A stretch of 33,287 nt of DNA. Origin: Phycisphaerae bacterium. Lineage in GTDB: Bacteria > Planctomycetota > Phycisphaerae > Phycisphaerales > SM1A02. The stretch spans positions 1-33,287 of the forward strand of contig PAFA01000025.1 of assembly GCA_002700845.1 (NCBI GenBank), read 5' to 3'. Within the stretch, counting starts at the first letter, position 1, and each line of letters begins with the position of its first letter. Made by a program: the position numbers and the translations under genes. Shown in pieces: positions 8,289-16,338 of the stretch. Under the pieces are notes generated by a model, which ran no database searches, was not told the origin of the DNA, and was given only the letters and a program-made list of their open reading frames with translations.

Positions 8289-9034
8289 AATTTGTTCTTT
8301 CTCTGGCAGAACCAAAACAAAAACATCGCGCCGAAGAACTTTTACTCACAAACCACTGTGTTTTTGAAGGCAACCCTTCTTTGGACGCCAAATTGACCCT
8401 AGATGAATTTGGGCTTGGTATTCATGAACCAAATATGTGGAATCAACCAGCGTTCTATGTTGATTTCACATCGATGGATATCCGAACTGGAGCAGGGAAC
8501 ATCTCCCGAAAACAACCATTGGCTCGGGCAGTCGGTCGTCAATCAGAAAAAATCCTTGACCTCACCGCTGGTTTTGGAAGTGATGCCAGCCTGTTGGCAG
8601 GTATGGGTTATTTGGTAGATGCTCGAGAGCGACACCCAATTGTGTATGCCCTTTTGCAAGACGCTCTTGATAGAACAGCCCAACACCCGGTGTACGCTGA
8701 AATTGTTGCAGAAAGAATTCGTCTACAACACCAAGAAGCGAATTCTGTTGGTCCGTCTTTTTTACGCGCGTTTGATGCGGTGTACGTAGACCCCATGTAT
8801 CCACCAAAGAAATCGAAAGCTGCACCCCCGAGGCGTGCACAAATCCTTCAGTACCTGGCTGGAAAAGATCTCGATCAGGACGATCTGATTCGCTGGGTGA
8901 GAACCCACGCCAAAAGAACCGTTGTGAAGCGTCCTCGGCAAGCTCCCCCGACCCTTGAGGAAGCACCACATCATCAAGTTGAATCAAAGCTGGTGCGGTG
9001 GGACGTTTGGTTAAACCAATCATCATCCACCTGA
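8285..9034 (+). CDS. rsmJ: 16S rRNA (guanine-1516-N2)-methyltransferase, RsmJ-like
   Basis: The 249-residue product resembles RsmJ, which methylates G1516 of 16S rRNA with SAM. Visible are KQPLARAVG near residue 76, the SAM-binding DLTAGFGSDASLLA near 92, an acidic residue after the next strand, and the catalytic DPMYPPKKSKA motif near 169, matching the DPMFP-type motif of RsmJ. I chose the GTG at 8285 because it forms a GTGA overlap with the preceding methyltransferase stop and gives a natural N-terminus (KFVLSLAEP); a TTG at 8249 would add 12 residues inside the upstream gene. tRNA-Ala lies two bases beyond the stop on the other strand. Confidence 0.88.
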   Translation: MKFVLSLAEPKQKHRAEELLLTNHCVFEGNPSLDAKLTLDEFGLGIHEPNMWNQPAFYVDFTSMDIRTGAGNISRKQPLARAVGRQSEKILDLTAGFGSDASLLAGMGYLVDARERHPIVYALLQDALDRTAQHPVYAEIVAERIRLQHQEANSVGPSFLRAFDAVYVDPMYPPKKSKAAPPRRAQILQYLAGKDLDQDDLIRWVRTHAKRTVVKRPRQAPPTLEEAPHHQVESKLVRWDVWLNQSSST

Positions 9035-9036
9035 AG

Positions 9037-9109
9037 TGGAGCGTATGGGACTCGAACCCATAACCCCTGCCTTGCAAAGGCAGTGCTCTCCCAATTGAGC
9101 TAACGCCCC
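9037..9109 (-). tRNA. tRNA-Ala (anticodon UGC)
   Basis: Read on the minus strand, the 73 bases fold as 7-bp acceptor, 4-bp D stem, 5-bp anticodon stem (CTGCC/GGCAG) with loop TTTGCAA, 5-base variable region and 5-bp T stem (ATGGG/CCCAT) with loop TTCGAGT. The anticodon is TGC. The acceptor has the G3-U70 wobble that is the alanine identity element. The discriminator is A and CCA is not encoded, so CCA must be added after 3' trimming. Confidence 0.97.
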
Positions 9110-9158
9110 AGATGTCGAAGAAACATTGTACCGCGAGCCAGCTGAACTGGGCGCATTC

Positions 9159-10712
9159 TTATTTGGGAACCAGTACTTCCAATGTTCCTACCACCTGGAG
9201 CAATGGGACCCCCAACAGGTTGGGCCCACGATTGCCAGAGACCCCAACAAGGGCTTGGTTCCGAGAAAGTTGCCACAACTGCTCAGTCAATGCCCCTTTA
9301 GGGTTGAGGTAGACAATCGTCCGTTGAGAAACGGGGTCTCGAAGCCGTAGAAGTTGGGGTCGTGGTCGACCATTTGCACCAGGCTTTCCGTCGTAAGCTC
9401 GTGATGCGGAGAGAAGACCAACAAAATCCAGATCAGTTCGACTTAACGCCAATTTTTGACGTGCAAGAACATCATTTTCCAATTGACCAAGCCGGCCCTG
9501 AAGTTCAATAAATTTTCGCTCTTCATCCTGAAGAATAGAGAACAAATCAACCGCTTCTAAAAGCCGTTTGGCTTGACCAGCAACAGTTTCATTGTCGGCC
9601 TGGGTGGCCAAAGCTTCAAACTCTCGACGCAGTGGGGCGGGCTCGGCTTCAAGGATTGGTCCCTTGGTCATAGATTTCCACGCCAACTCCAAAGCCGACC
9701 ACGCTTCAGGAATTGAGACGGGAGTGCCATCCCAAACACTGTTTCCGTTCGCGTCCACCCCATTTGTTGTTTCAACTTCACTCCTCGGTGTTGAAGTCTG
9801 TGGTTGGAGAGAATCTTGATTTTCTTCCACTTCCTCCACCAAAACGTCTTTCTCGATATTTTCAGGTTCTTCAACAACCTGAGTTGTTTGTTCTTCGTTT
9901 TGCAATTCTTCTTCTGGTTCTTGAGCTGTTCGAAGTTCTTGATCTTGAATTCTTTGACGCTCTTGTTCTTTGACGCGTTCTTCTTCTTGCGCTTTCCGCT
10001 GTTCTTCTTCTAGGCGTTGCCTCTCTTTTTCCTCTTCTTCTTTTCGACGATCTTCTTCGAGTTGTTGTTTTTCTTTTTCAGTCTCAATCCGAAGTCGCTC
10101 TATCTCTTCTTGGCGAAATTTTTGAATAGTCGCTTCACTTGTCTGGGCTTGAAAGAGCTGATTGTTTGATCTTGCAAGTGCATCTTCCGGTGCAGCAACC
10201 AAATGAGATTGGAGAATGAAGGCGTATGACCCTTTGGGCATCGCAATCTCAAGAACAGTTCGTTGAATTGCACGTTCTTTCTCGGTCGATTTCTTCAATA
10301 CCGGGTATGTGGTTCCCGAAATCAATAATGCACCCCGGTATCGGCTTGGAGATTTTCCAGGCCCAACCCCAATTTGCCGCAGATACGCTTTGTCACCCTT
10401 TCGAGCCGTGAACACCATCACCTCATCATCAAATGCTTCTGAGGATGTGTTGATCAGTTCGATATCACAAGTGATGTTCTGAAATGTCCCCAACTCTTGA
10501 CCAGCCAACTCCACCGCCACGAATTGGCCATAGTTTTCTTGAGGCATCGTTCGAACGATTGCCCCCTCCGGCAAGACCGCAATCTCGTAATAGGACACAT
10601 CAGCACCGGAACGGACCAAGCATGTATCGGTGGTCATCATCAATTCAGACCCAGTATTGGGGTCCATAAAGGTTCCGGCGACAATCAGAATGATGGTTGA
10701 GAGGGTTGACAT
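9159..10712 (-). CDS. Secreted or envelope protein with long charged coiled coil
   Basis: I do not recognise this 517-residue protein. It starts with a short hydrophobic segment (MSTLSTIILIVAGTF), probably a signal peptide, and then a beta-rich region up to about residue 180 with SH3-like character. Residues about 195-275 are an almost uninterrupted Glu/Lys/Gln/Arg coiled coil, followed by an acidic linker to about 300, a low-complexity Gln/Thr/Ser stretch, then a helical region (about 330-430) with another coiled-coil part. The C-terminal 80 residues contain PQLLRLRDPVSQRTIVYLNPKG and a second beta-rich piece. The layout suggests a periplasmic spacer or surface protein, which is inference. 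It is divergent from the Sua5 gene. Confidence 0.8.
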   Translation of the reverse strand: MSTLSTIILIVAGTFMDPNTGSELMMTTDTCLVRSGADVSYYEIAVLPEGAIVRTMPQENYGQFVAVELAGQELGTFQNITCDIELINTSSEAFDDEVMVFTARKGDKAYLRQIGVGPGKSPSRYRGALLISGTTYPVLKKSTEKERAIQRTVLEIAMPKGSYAFILQSHLVAAPEDALARSNNQLFQAQTSEATIQKFRQEEIERLRIETEKEKQQLEEDRRKEEEEKERQRLEEEQRKAQEEERVKEQERQRIQDQELRTAQEPEEELQNEEQTTQVVEEPENIEKDVLVEEVEENQDSLQPQTSTPRSEVETTNGVDANGNSVWDGTPVSIPEAWSALELAWKSMTKGPILEAEPAPLRREFEALATQADNETVAGQAKRLLEAVDLFSILQDEERKFIELQGRLGQLENDVLARQKLALSRTDLDFVGLLSASRAYDGKPGANGRPRPQLLRLRDPVSQRTIVYLNPKGALTEQLWQLSRNQALVGVSGNRGPNLLGVPLLQVVGTLEVLVPK

Positions 10713-10729
10713 GGTGTTTCTCGCGATGA

Positions 10730-10743
10730 AAATCGTACGATTT
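10730..10743. promoter_or_regulatory. 14-bp perfect palindrome between divergent starts
   Basis: AAATCGTACGATTT is a perfect palindrome that ends 4 bases before the Sua5 ATG and lies 17 bases upstream of the coiled-coil protein's ATG. The whole divergent gap is only 35 bp. Its position fits an operator that could affect both genes, but no regulator is assigned and chance is possible. Confidence 0.35.
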
Positions 10744-10747
10744 CAGT

Positions 10748-11701
10748 ATGGCACATACGCTCGGAGTGAGCAGTTCAGACATTGTTACCGCCGCGGAGTA
10801 TCTTCGCTTGGGCGGGGTTGTGGGGTTACCCACGGAAACGGTGTATGGCCTTGCCGCATCAGCGTTCAATTCTGAGGCAGTATCAGAGATTTTTCGACTC
10901 AAAGGCCGACCACCGAACAACCCGTTGATCGTGCACATCCACGATTTTGATCAAGTGGATCGGTTGGCGAGAAGAATTCCTCCTTCCCTGTCCAAAATTG
11001 TTGACGAATATTGGCCCGGAGCCCTCACAGTCGTCTTGGAAGCTCACCCCGATATCCCCGGGATTGTTCTTGGGGGTGGCTCCACCGTCGGGATCCGAAT
11101 GCCGGCCCACCCAGTTTTTCGTGAAGTGCTTTCGGCGCTTGGTGAACCTCTTGCTGCACCCAGCGCGAACCGATCCAATCACGTTTCTCCAACCAATGCC
11201 TTTCATGTTGAATCAGATTTTCCAGACGAAAACTTCCCCATCCTTGACGCTGGTCCGTCAACGATTGGATTGGAGTCAACCGTTCTTTCCCTGGTTGGTA
11301 CACCTAAAGTTTTGCGTTTGGGTGGTATTTCAGCATCAGCGTTGCAAAAATTGATTCCAGACTTACAAGTTCAGATTTCAACACAGCAAACAGAGTCACC
11401 AGGAACATCCAGTCGCCACTACGCCCCTAAAACCTCATTTCGGGTTTGGTTTAATAAACAACCTTCTGGGTCTTTTGGTGTCCTGGTGTTTGGCACCCCT
11501 TTCCAACACGAAGCAAACAAAGTGTGGGATCTCGGGGATAAACCATTAGAAGCGGCAAAAAAACTTTACAGCACTATTCGTGAAATGGATCAAAGCAACT
11601 TTGATTCACTGTTTGTGGTGTTGCCGAATCAAGAACAAATGAAAAACTCAGACTGGACGGCAATTATTGATCGCTTGGGCCGCGCGACCCAGTCGAAATA
11701 A
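10748..11701 (+). CDS. L-threonylcarbamoyladenylate synthase (Sua5 type)
   Basis: The enzyme makes threonylcarbamoyl-AMP from threonine, bicarbonate and ATP, the donor for the t6A modification of tRNAs that read ANN codons. The YrdC domain (about residues 8-200) shows GGVVGLPTETVYGLA near 26, the KGRPPNNPLIVHI motif near 54, PGALTVVLEA, and the GIRMPAHPV and PLAAPSANRSNHVSPT motifs. The linker SPGTSSRHYAP near 217 and the following 100-residue domain are characteristic of the longer Sua5 form rather than the short TsaC. Its last 38 bases overlap the ChaN-type gene on the other strand. The other t6A genes (tsaB, tsaD, tsaE) are not in the window. Confidence 0.93.
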   Translation: MAHTLGVSSSDIVTAAEYLRLGGVVGLPTETVYGLAASAFNSEAVSEIFRLKGRPPNNPLIVHIHDFDQVDRLARRIPPSLSKIVDEYWPGALTVVLEAHPDIPGIVLGGGSTVGIRMPAHPVFREVLSALGEPLAAPSANRSNHVSPTNAFHVESDFPDENFPILDAGPSTIGLESTVLSLVGTPKVLRLGGISASALQKLIPDLQVQISTQQTESPGTSSRHYAPKTSFRVWFNKQPSGSFGVLVFGTPFQHEANKVWDLGDKPLEAAKKLYSTIREMDQSNFDSLFVVLPNQEQMKNSDWTAIIDRLGRATQSK

Positions 11702-12560
11702 CCACATCAGCGGTGTGCATTAAATCATCTGGAAGCATCTCGAAAAAATCTGGAACCAAACTAACGGTAAGAATTTCATCGGAAGGCCGGCGGTGTGAAT
11801 ATTCCAAGACAGTCGCGCCATTTTCGAGGATATGGAAGGCGCCAACCAAAAGCACCGCTGGCTGCGCACCTGAGGAACGAAGATCAGCCAAACTTTTACC
11901 CATTGAAGCATCCCAGATTCGCTGCGCGAGATAAAACCGATCACCAGTAGCTGGATCAGTATTTTCGCCCATCAAATCAAAAAACCGGTTTCGATACTCC
12001 TGGTCATCAATATCAGTTGGTAAGGAAAACCATGCAGATCGAGTTCCATCGGTGGGCAAAGCATCTTTCCCCGCGATCCGGGCGTGACGCACGTATCGGC
12101 GTGGTGCGTTGGCTGCAAAAACCAAACCCTCGCGGTCAAAAATAATATCTATAGAAGGTTGATAAAAAGTGTCCCAAGTTTTCAGCCCCGCCCAATTGGT
12201 GCTGCCTGTAAGTTCCCTGAAGGTTTCTTGATCGATGACGCCATCCCGAAAATCATCCAATAACGGTTGTTCATCTCTTTCGAGCATTTCCAGCGCTAAA
12301 CCAGTACCTGATGGGGCATCCTCCAAGAGGGCTTGTTGAACCAGATGACCCACAAGGTCATCATGCATCTCCCCCAACATGACAGCGTCAGCTTTGGAAA
12401 ATCGGTCTTGTAATTCAGACCACATCATTGGTTTTCCTGAGTGCCCATCAAAGACTGGACAAAATCTTGGATCTGGTGTGTTTTGGATGTCTTCTTGAAC
12501 TGTTAAAGAATGAGAGCATCCCATTAGGAACAGCACACCCAGGATCTTTGGCGTTGTCAT
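11664..12560 (-). CDS. ChaN-family lipoprotein
   Basis: A 298-residue lipoprotein: the signal peptide ends in the lipobox FLMGC (Cys 15). The ChaN-like domain shows VMLGEMHDDLVGH near residue 60, LALEMLERDEQPLLDDF near 98, FAANAPRRYVRHA and LLVGAFHILENGATV near the C-terminus. ChaN proteins form dimers and some bind haem, with a proposed role in iron uptake; the role here is unproven. The gene is last in a minus-strand run after the SpoIID gene (14-bp gap), so co-expression is likely. No TonB receptor or other iron gene is next to it. Confidence 0.85.
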   Translation of the reverse strand: MTTPKILGVLFLMGCSHSLTVQEDIQNTPDPRFCPVFDGHSGKPMMWSELQDRFSKADAVMLGEMHDDLVGHLVQQALLEDAPSGTGLALEMLERDEQPLLDDFRDGVIDQETFRELTGSTNWAGLKTWDTFYQPSIDIIFDREGLVFAANAPRRYVRHARIAGKDALPTDGTRSAWFSLPTDIDDQEYRNRFFDLMGENTDPATGDRFYLAQRIWDASMGKSLADLRSSGAQPAVLLVGAFHILENGATVLEYSHRRPSDEILTVSLVPDFFEMLPDDLMHTADVVISTGSRGPSDQ

Positions 12561-12574
12561 CCCCCAATATTAGA

Positions 12575-13786
12575 TCACGGCCCCCAGTTGAAGGCAATTT
12601 TAGCACCCGGGTACCCAAGCGAAAGAATCTTGCGCCACGTCAACCCTGACTGTGCTCGGGCTTCAGACCCAAACTGGCACAAACCCACTCCATGACCAAA
12701 ACCAGCACCAGTCAGTTTCAGTGAACCAGCTTCGTTTTCACAACGAAGGACCCACCCCGAATACACGTCAGCCCCAGCAGCCCGTAATTTTTCCCGGAGT
12801 GTGCTCGAAGGTAAATTTTTGGTAACACCTTTGTTGTCCCGAAGTTGGAACTGAACCGTTCGTCCCCAGGGGTTGGTTTGAATAGGTTTGATTGAGCGAA
12901 TTGAACCCAAACCAACTTCCCCTCCAAGCTTCCGCCCTGATACTTCTGAAAACCAGCGATACCGACTGCTTTTTTGACATGGGCAAGGTCGACCTTGGCC
13001 CGAAAGCGGTGGAACAGCATTGGCTGGAGACATCCATCTGTCTGAAGCCCGAGCGGGACGGCCACCACAGCACGAAGAGTAATAGGCACAAAGAATCTGA
13101 TTGTTCCAGGTCAAGACTTGACCTCGAGTTTTTAAAACAGCTTCGGTGGCGACAGTACGAATTTCCCCTCCAACAAACGCTTGATCTTGGGCACTGGCCC
13201 GAACATGCCAAAATTTACCGCGGCGATCTTTCATCCTGACCAACGCAAAAGACCGAGCCGCGACCGCCAACGCTCGATACGTGTTGGGATGCCATTGTGA
13301 ATACAACTCACGTTGCAACACACCTGGTAGGTACGTTTCTAAACCAAAGGCCCCAACGACCTCGATCATCCCTTCTTGATGCCGGAGAGACAGACTGTTG
13401 GTTGGAAATTGAGTGCCATTGATTAAAAAATCACTTGGCGAAGACAAATCAAGTGTGCCACCTTGTTGCTCAGTGAGGACTTGAGAACCACGCAGCAGTT
13501 TCCATGTGGACCCTTTATTTTCTTTTGTGTAAGAAATTGTCAACGGGCCAGCGAATGGCTTTCCACCAAATCGGGTGATTGTTGAAGAATCTCCAACCTT
13601 CAATACTGAGGTGGGGAGATCCAACAACCGAACCTTGATGGTGGGCTCTACTGCAGGAGTACGCAGTGGGAGGTCTAATGTTTTTCTGCCAGCTGTCTGT
13701 TGACTGCAACCCAAGGGTATTCCCATAGTCGCGGAACCAATGACCGCACGAACCATACCCCTACGAGACAAGAACCCATCATCCAT
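12575..13786 (-). CDS. SpoIID/LytB domain lipoprotein (putative glycan-strand enzyme)
   Basis: This 403-residue protein has a twin-arginine-like start (SRRGMVR, residues 7-13) followed by a lipobox (IPLGC, Cys 27), suggesting export and lipid anchoring. The SpoIID/LytB domain shows YLPGVLQRELYSQWHP near residue 150, YRALAVAARSFAL, the AYYSSCCGGRPA segment near 231 and the C-terminal GAGFGHGVGLCQFGSEA and YPGAKI motifs. In spore formers SpoIID is a lytic transglycosylase acting on denuded peptidoglycan; in this non-sporulating context a role in cell-wall turnover is inferred. It is 14 bp upstream of the ChaN-type gene and 51 bp downstream of the TPR-alphaCTD gene, probably one operon. Confidence 0.88.
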   Translation of the reverse strand: MDDGFLSRRGMVRAVIGSATMGIPLGCSQQTAGRKTLDLPLRTPAVEPTIKVRLLDLPTSVLKVGDSSTITRFGGKPFAGPLTISYTKENKGSTWKLLRGSQVLTEQQGGTLDLSSPSDFLINGTQFPTNSLSLRHQEGMIEVVGAFGLETYLPGVLQRELYSQWHPNTYRALAVAARSFALVRMKDRRGKFWHVRASAQDQAFVGGEIRTVATEAVLKTRGQVLTWNNQILCAYYSSCCGGRPARASDRWMSPANAVPPLSGQGRPCPCQKSSRYRWFSEVSGRKLGGEVGLGSIRSIKPIQTNPWGRTVQFQLRDNKGVTKNLPSSTLREKLRAAGADVYSGWVLRCENEAGSLKLTGAGFGHGVGLCQFGSEARAQSGLTWRKILSLGYPGAKIAFNWGP

Positions 13787-13837
13787 GCGGGCATCTTCAC
13801 GTCATCCAGCGGATATCGCCAGTTGGCGAAACTTTGT

Positions 13838-14755
13838 TTATCCCAGTTTGCGGAGTGACAGGTTGTGCACTTCCAACCGTTCTTTGATTTCATCCAAGCT
13901 GGTAGAGCCAAAGTTCTTGACACCCATAAGCTCAGCTTCGGTTCGCATCGCCAGGTCACCAATGGTGCCAATACCAAGGAGCTGCAGCGCTTTACGAGCT
14001 CTGACCGACAGGTCTAGGCCCGAAATAGGCTTGTTTAGCACGTGGTCTGGAGCCAAACCTTTGAGCTCTTCGAAAGCGTCATTCTGGTTGCGACGGATTT
14101 GCCCATCAACACCTTGACCCAGCCGCAAACCTTTACTGGCAAGCATGCTTTTAATTTCAACCAAACTGGTCTCACCAAAGTTTCGGTAAGAAAGAAGTTC
14201 AGCTTCTCCAACCTTGAGAAGGTCACCAAGGGTTCGGATATTCATCTTCTTTAAGCAGTTTCGGGCACGTACCGACAACTCAAAGTCAGTGACTGGTGTA
14301 TCAAGCATTGTGTTGAAGCGACCTTGATCTCGCTCAGTATCTTCATCAAAGAGCATTGATTCACTGGCTTCGCAATCCCGCTGGAACATCCGAGCTCTTG
14401 GGTGATTGGGATTTGATTCCAACACCGGGCGAAGCACCCGCATGGCCTCGTCGTACTCCCCACGATCCTCAAACATGATTGCCAAGTTGATGAGGGCGTT
14501 GGTGTGCGGCTGCTCATCAGCGGCAAGCGACTGGTACAACGACATTGCCTCTTCTTCTTCGCCCATCAAATCCAACAACCAGGCAAGGCGGAAGCGAGAT
14601 TCTTTCAACGGGCTCTCGGCCACAGCTTCTCTGTAGGCACCAATCGCAGCGATTCGATCACCTTCAGATTCAGCAGTTACGCCACGCTGGTGATGTTCTT
14701 TGGCTTTGGCGATATCGCCCTCGCCAATAACGAGGTCTTCAGTGTTCATGCTCAT
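13838..14755 (-). CDS. TPR protein with two RNA polymerase alpha-CTD-like domains
   Basis: The 305-residue soluble protein has about three TPR-like repeats (residues 15-130), an acidic linker, then two copies of a domain matching the C-terminal domain of the RNA polymerase alpha subunit. Copy 1 (154-212) reads FELSVRARNCLKKMNI and RNFGETSLVEIKSML and keeps the residues matching E. coli Arg265, Asn268, Cys269, Gly296, Ser299 and Glu302, with Thr for Lys298. Copy 2 (243-301, LDLSVRARKALQLLGI) keeps the Arg but has Lys and Ala for Asn and Cys. The alpha N-terminal assembly domain is absent, so it is not RpoA. DNA, UP-element or transcription-factor contact is plausible but unproven. A second in-frame ATG is at 14749. 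Confidence 0.9.
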   Translation of the reverse strand: MSMNTEDLVIGEGDIAKAKEHHQRGVTAESEGDRIAAIGAYREAVAESPLKESRFRLAWLLDLMGEEEEAMSLYQSLAADEQPHTNALINLAIMFEDRGEYDEAMRVLRPVLESNPNHPRARMFQRDCEASESMLFDEDTERDQGRFNTMLDTPVTDFELSVRARNCLKKMNIRTLGDLLKVGEAELLSYRNFGETSLVEIKSMLASKGLRLGQGVDGQIRRNQNDAFEELKGLAPDHVLNKPISGLDLSVRARKALQLLGIGTIGDLAMRTEAELMGVKNFGSTSLDEIKERLEVHNLSLRKLG

Positions 14756-14835
14756 CGAAAATCGGTCCTCATAGGGTCTAAGTCCAACCCGTTGGGCCAG
14801 ACGAACGGACCATCATAGGATCACCGGAACATTCG

Positions 14836-16278
14836 TCAACTCCCCTTGGCGGACTTAGAATCAATCAGGTTGATATTTCGCCACTTCCCTGATTTCCACC
14901 GCCAAGCCATCACCACACCAAGGGCAAGGATGTAAAGGGTGGCGGCGATCCATGGGCCAATTGAGGCACTCTCTGGAATCACCCACAACGAGAGGTAGCC
15001 CAAGCCAATCAAGATGGTCCACTGGAGGACCACCATGACGACTCCGGGCCAGGTGGTATCCCCAGCACCGCGTAGGGCACCAGAAAGCACAATGCCCACA
15101 GCGTCAAGGGTTTGCCAAAAAGCAGCACAAAGCAACATCCATCGTCCGAGCCGCATGATTTCCACTCGACTGGCCTCAGGGGTGTTTTGGTTGATGAAGA
15201 TTCCAATAAGTGGTTCGTAAAGGGTGGCGAAAACCAAAGCCCAAAGAGTCATATACACAATGCCAATTTGCAAAGTGATTCGGACTCGCGACTGGGCTTC
15301 TTCGGGACGATTTTCACCAATGAGTCGTCCAACAATCGAGGTGATCGCCACAGAAAAGCCGACAGCAGGCATAAAAGAAAGATGCATGTAACGCATGGCA
15401 ATCCATGAGGCCGTCATGTGCTCTGCACCAAAGCGTCCAACCAGAGCAGTCATAAACCATGCCCAACAGATCAGCTCACTGCCCCAAGATAAAGAAGCAG
15501 GCCAACCCCTTTTGAACAAATCACAACACGCTGAAACATGCCAGCCACGAGCGCCGAGAACATCAAAAACAGCTTTTGTTTTCGAAGAAAAAAGAGCCAC
15601 CAAAGGGATGAATGCTTCAACAATCGAACCAATCACTGTTCCCCAAGCGGCTCCCGCAACCCCAAGTTGTGGAGCAAATGAGATCCCAGGAAGTCCGAGT
15701 GATGGCACTCCAAATTCACCAAACACCAGTGCGTAGGAGGCGAATAGGTTGGTGAGATTGCCCAAAATGGCAGAGAGCGTGACAACTTTTGGTCGATGCA
15801 AACCAAAGAAGCAATTGTGACTGAGACGGCCCAAAAGACTGAAAAGGCCACCAGCCAACAATATTTGTCCGTAGGCAATTTCTTTTTTGACCAGACTTGG
15901 TTGTCCAAGGTCACCATGGAGTTCATCAAAAAACCAAGGGAGAGCAGCAGCAAGTGGCAACATGATCAACAGCCACCACAGCAGGGCCAACCACAGCCCA
16001 GCCCAAGCAAATTTTGCCCCCCGATTGGCATCACCAGCCCCCAAATGTTGGCTCACAAATGTGTTGACCAACGAGAGCGTGCCGGCGGCAATAGAAATAG
16101 GAGCAAAGGCCCATACACCAGCATTTCCCTGGGCGGCTACATCCTCGGTCCCTACTTGTCCCAAAAGCACAGCATCAACAAATTGCATCACCGTGTAACT
16201 CGTCATCGTGATAACAGTTGGCCACGCAAGGTGCCAAACCTCAGCCAAAGGGCGTTCTGGACGGTTGGGACTGTTCAT
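14836..16278 (-). CDS. MATE-family multidrug/toxin efflux transporter
   Basis: A polytopic inner-membrane protein of 480 residues with about 12 membrane segments in two pseudo-repeats, typical of MATE (NorM/DinF) transporters that export cationic compounds using Na+ or H+ gradients. Visible are the N-terminal AEVWHLAWPTVI helix, FVDAVLLGQVGTEDVAA, the SLVNTFVSQHLGAGD motif and in the second half VGFSVAITSIVGRLIGENRPEEA. The reading frame extends upstream to 16395, but that would overlap the divergent thioredoxin gene; ATG 16278 gives a normal MATE N-terminus. It is first in the minus-strand run toward the TPR-alphaCTD gene (80-bp gap). Substrate unknown. Confidence 0.92.
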   Translation of the reverse strand: MNSPNRPERPLAEVWHLAWPTVITMTSYTVMQFVDAVLLGQVGTEDVAAQGNAGVWAFAPISIAAGTLSLVNTFVSQHLGAGDANRGAKFAWAGLWLALLWWLLIMLPLAAALPWFFDELHGDLGQPSLVKKEIAYGQILLAGGLFSLLGRLSHNCFFGLHRPKVVTLSAILGNLTNLFASYALVFGEFGVPSLGLPGISFAPQLGVAGAAWGTVIGSIVEAFIPLVALFSSKTKAVFDVLGARGWHVSACCDLFKRGWPASLSWGSELICWAWFMTALVGRFGAEHMTASWIAMRYMHLSFMPAVGFSVAITSIVGRLIGENRPEEAQSRVRITLQIGIVYMTLWALVFATLYEPLIGIFINQNTPEASRVEIMRLGRWMLLCAAFWQTLDAVGIVLSGALRGAGDTTWPGVVMVVLQWTILIGLGYLSLWVIPESASIGPWIAATLYILALGVVMAWRWKSGKWRNINLIDSKSAKGS

Positions 16279-16338
16279 CAAGACCAAAGATTGTAAGTTG
16301 AAGGCCGAAGTAAGCACTTTGTTCGAAGGGAATCCAAT

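Noticed and set aside
13838-14755. RNA polymerase alpha subunit (rpoA)
   Set aside because: The N-terminal assembly domain is absent and replaced by TPR repeats; only the C-terminal domain is related.
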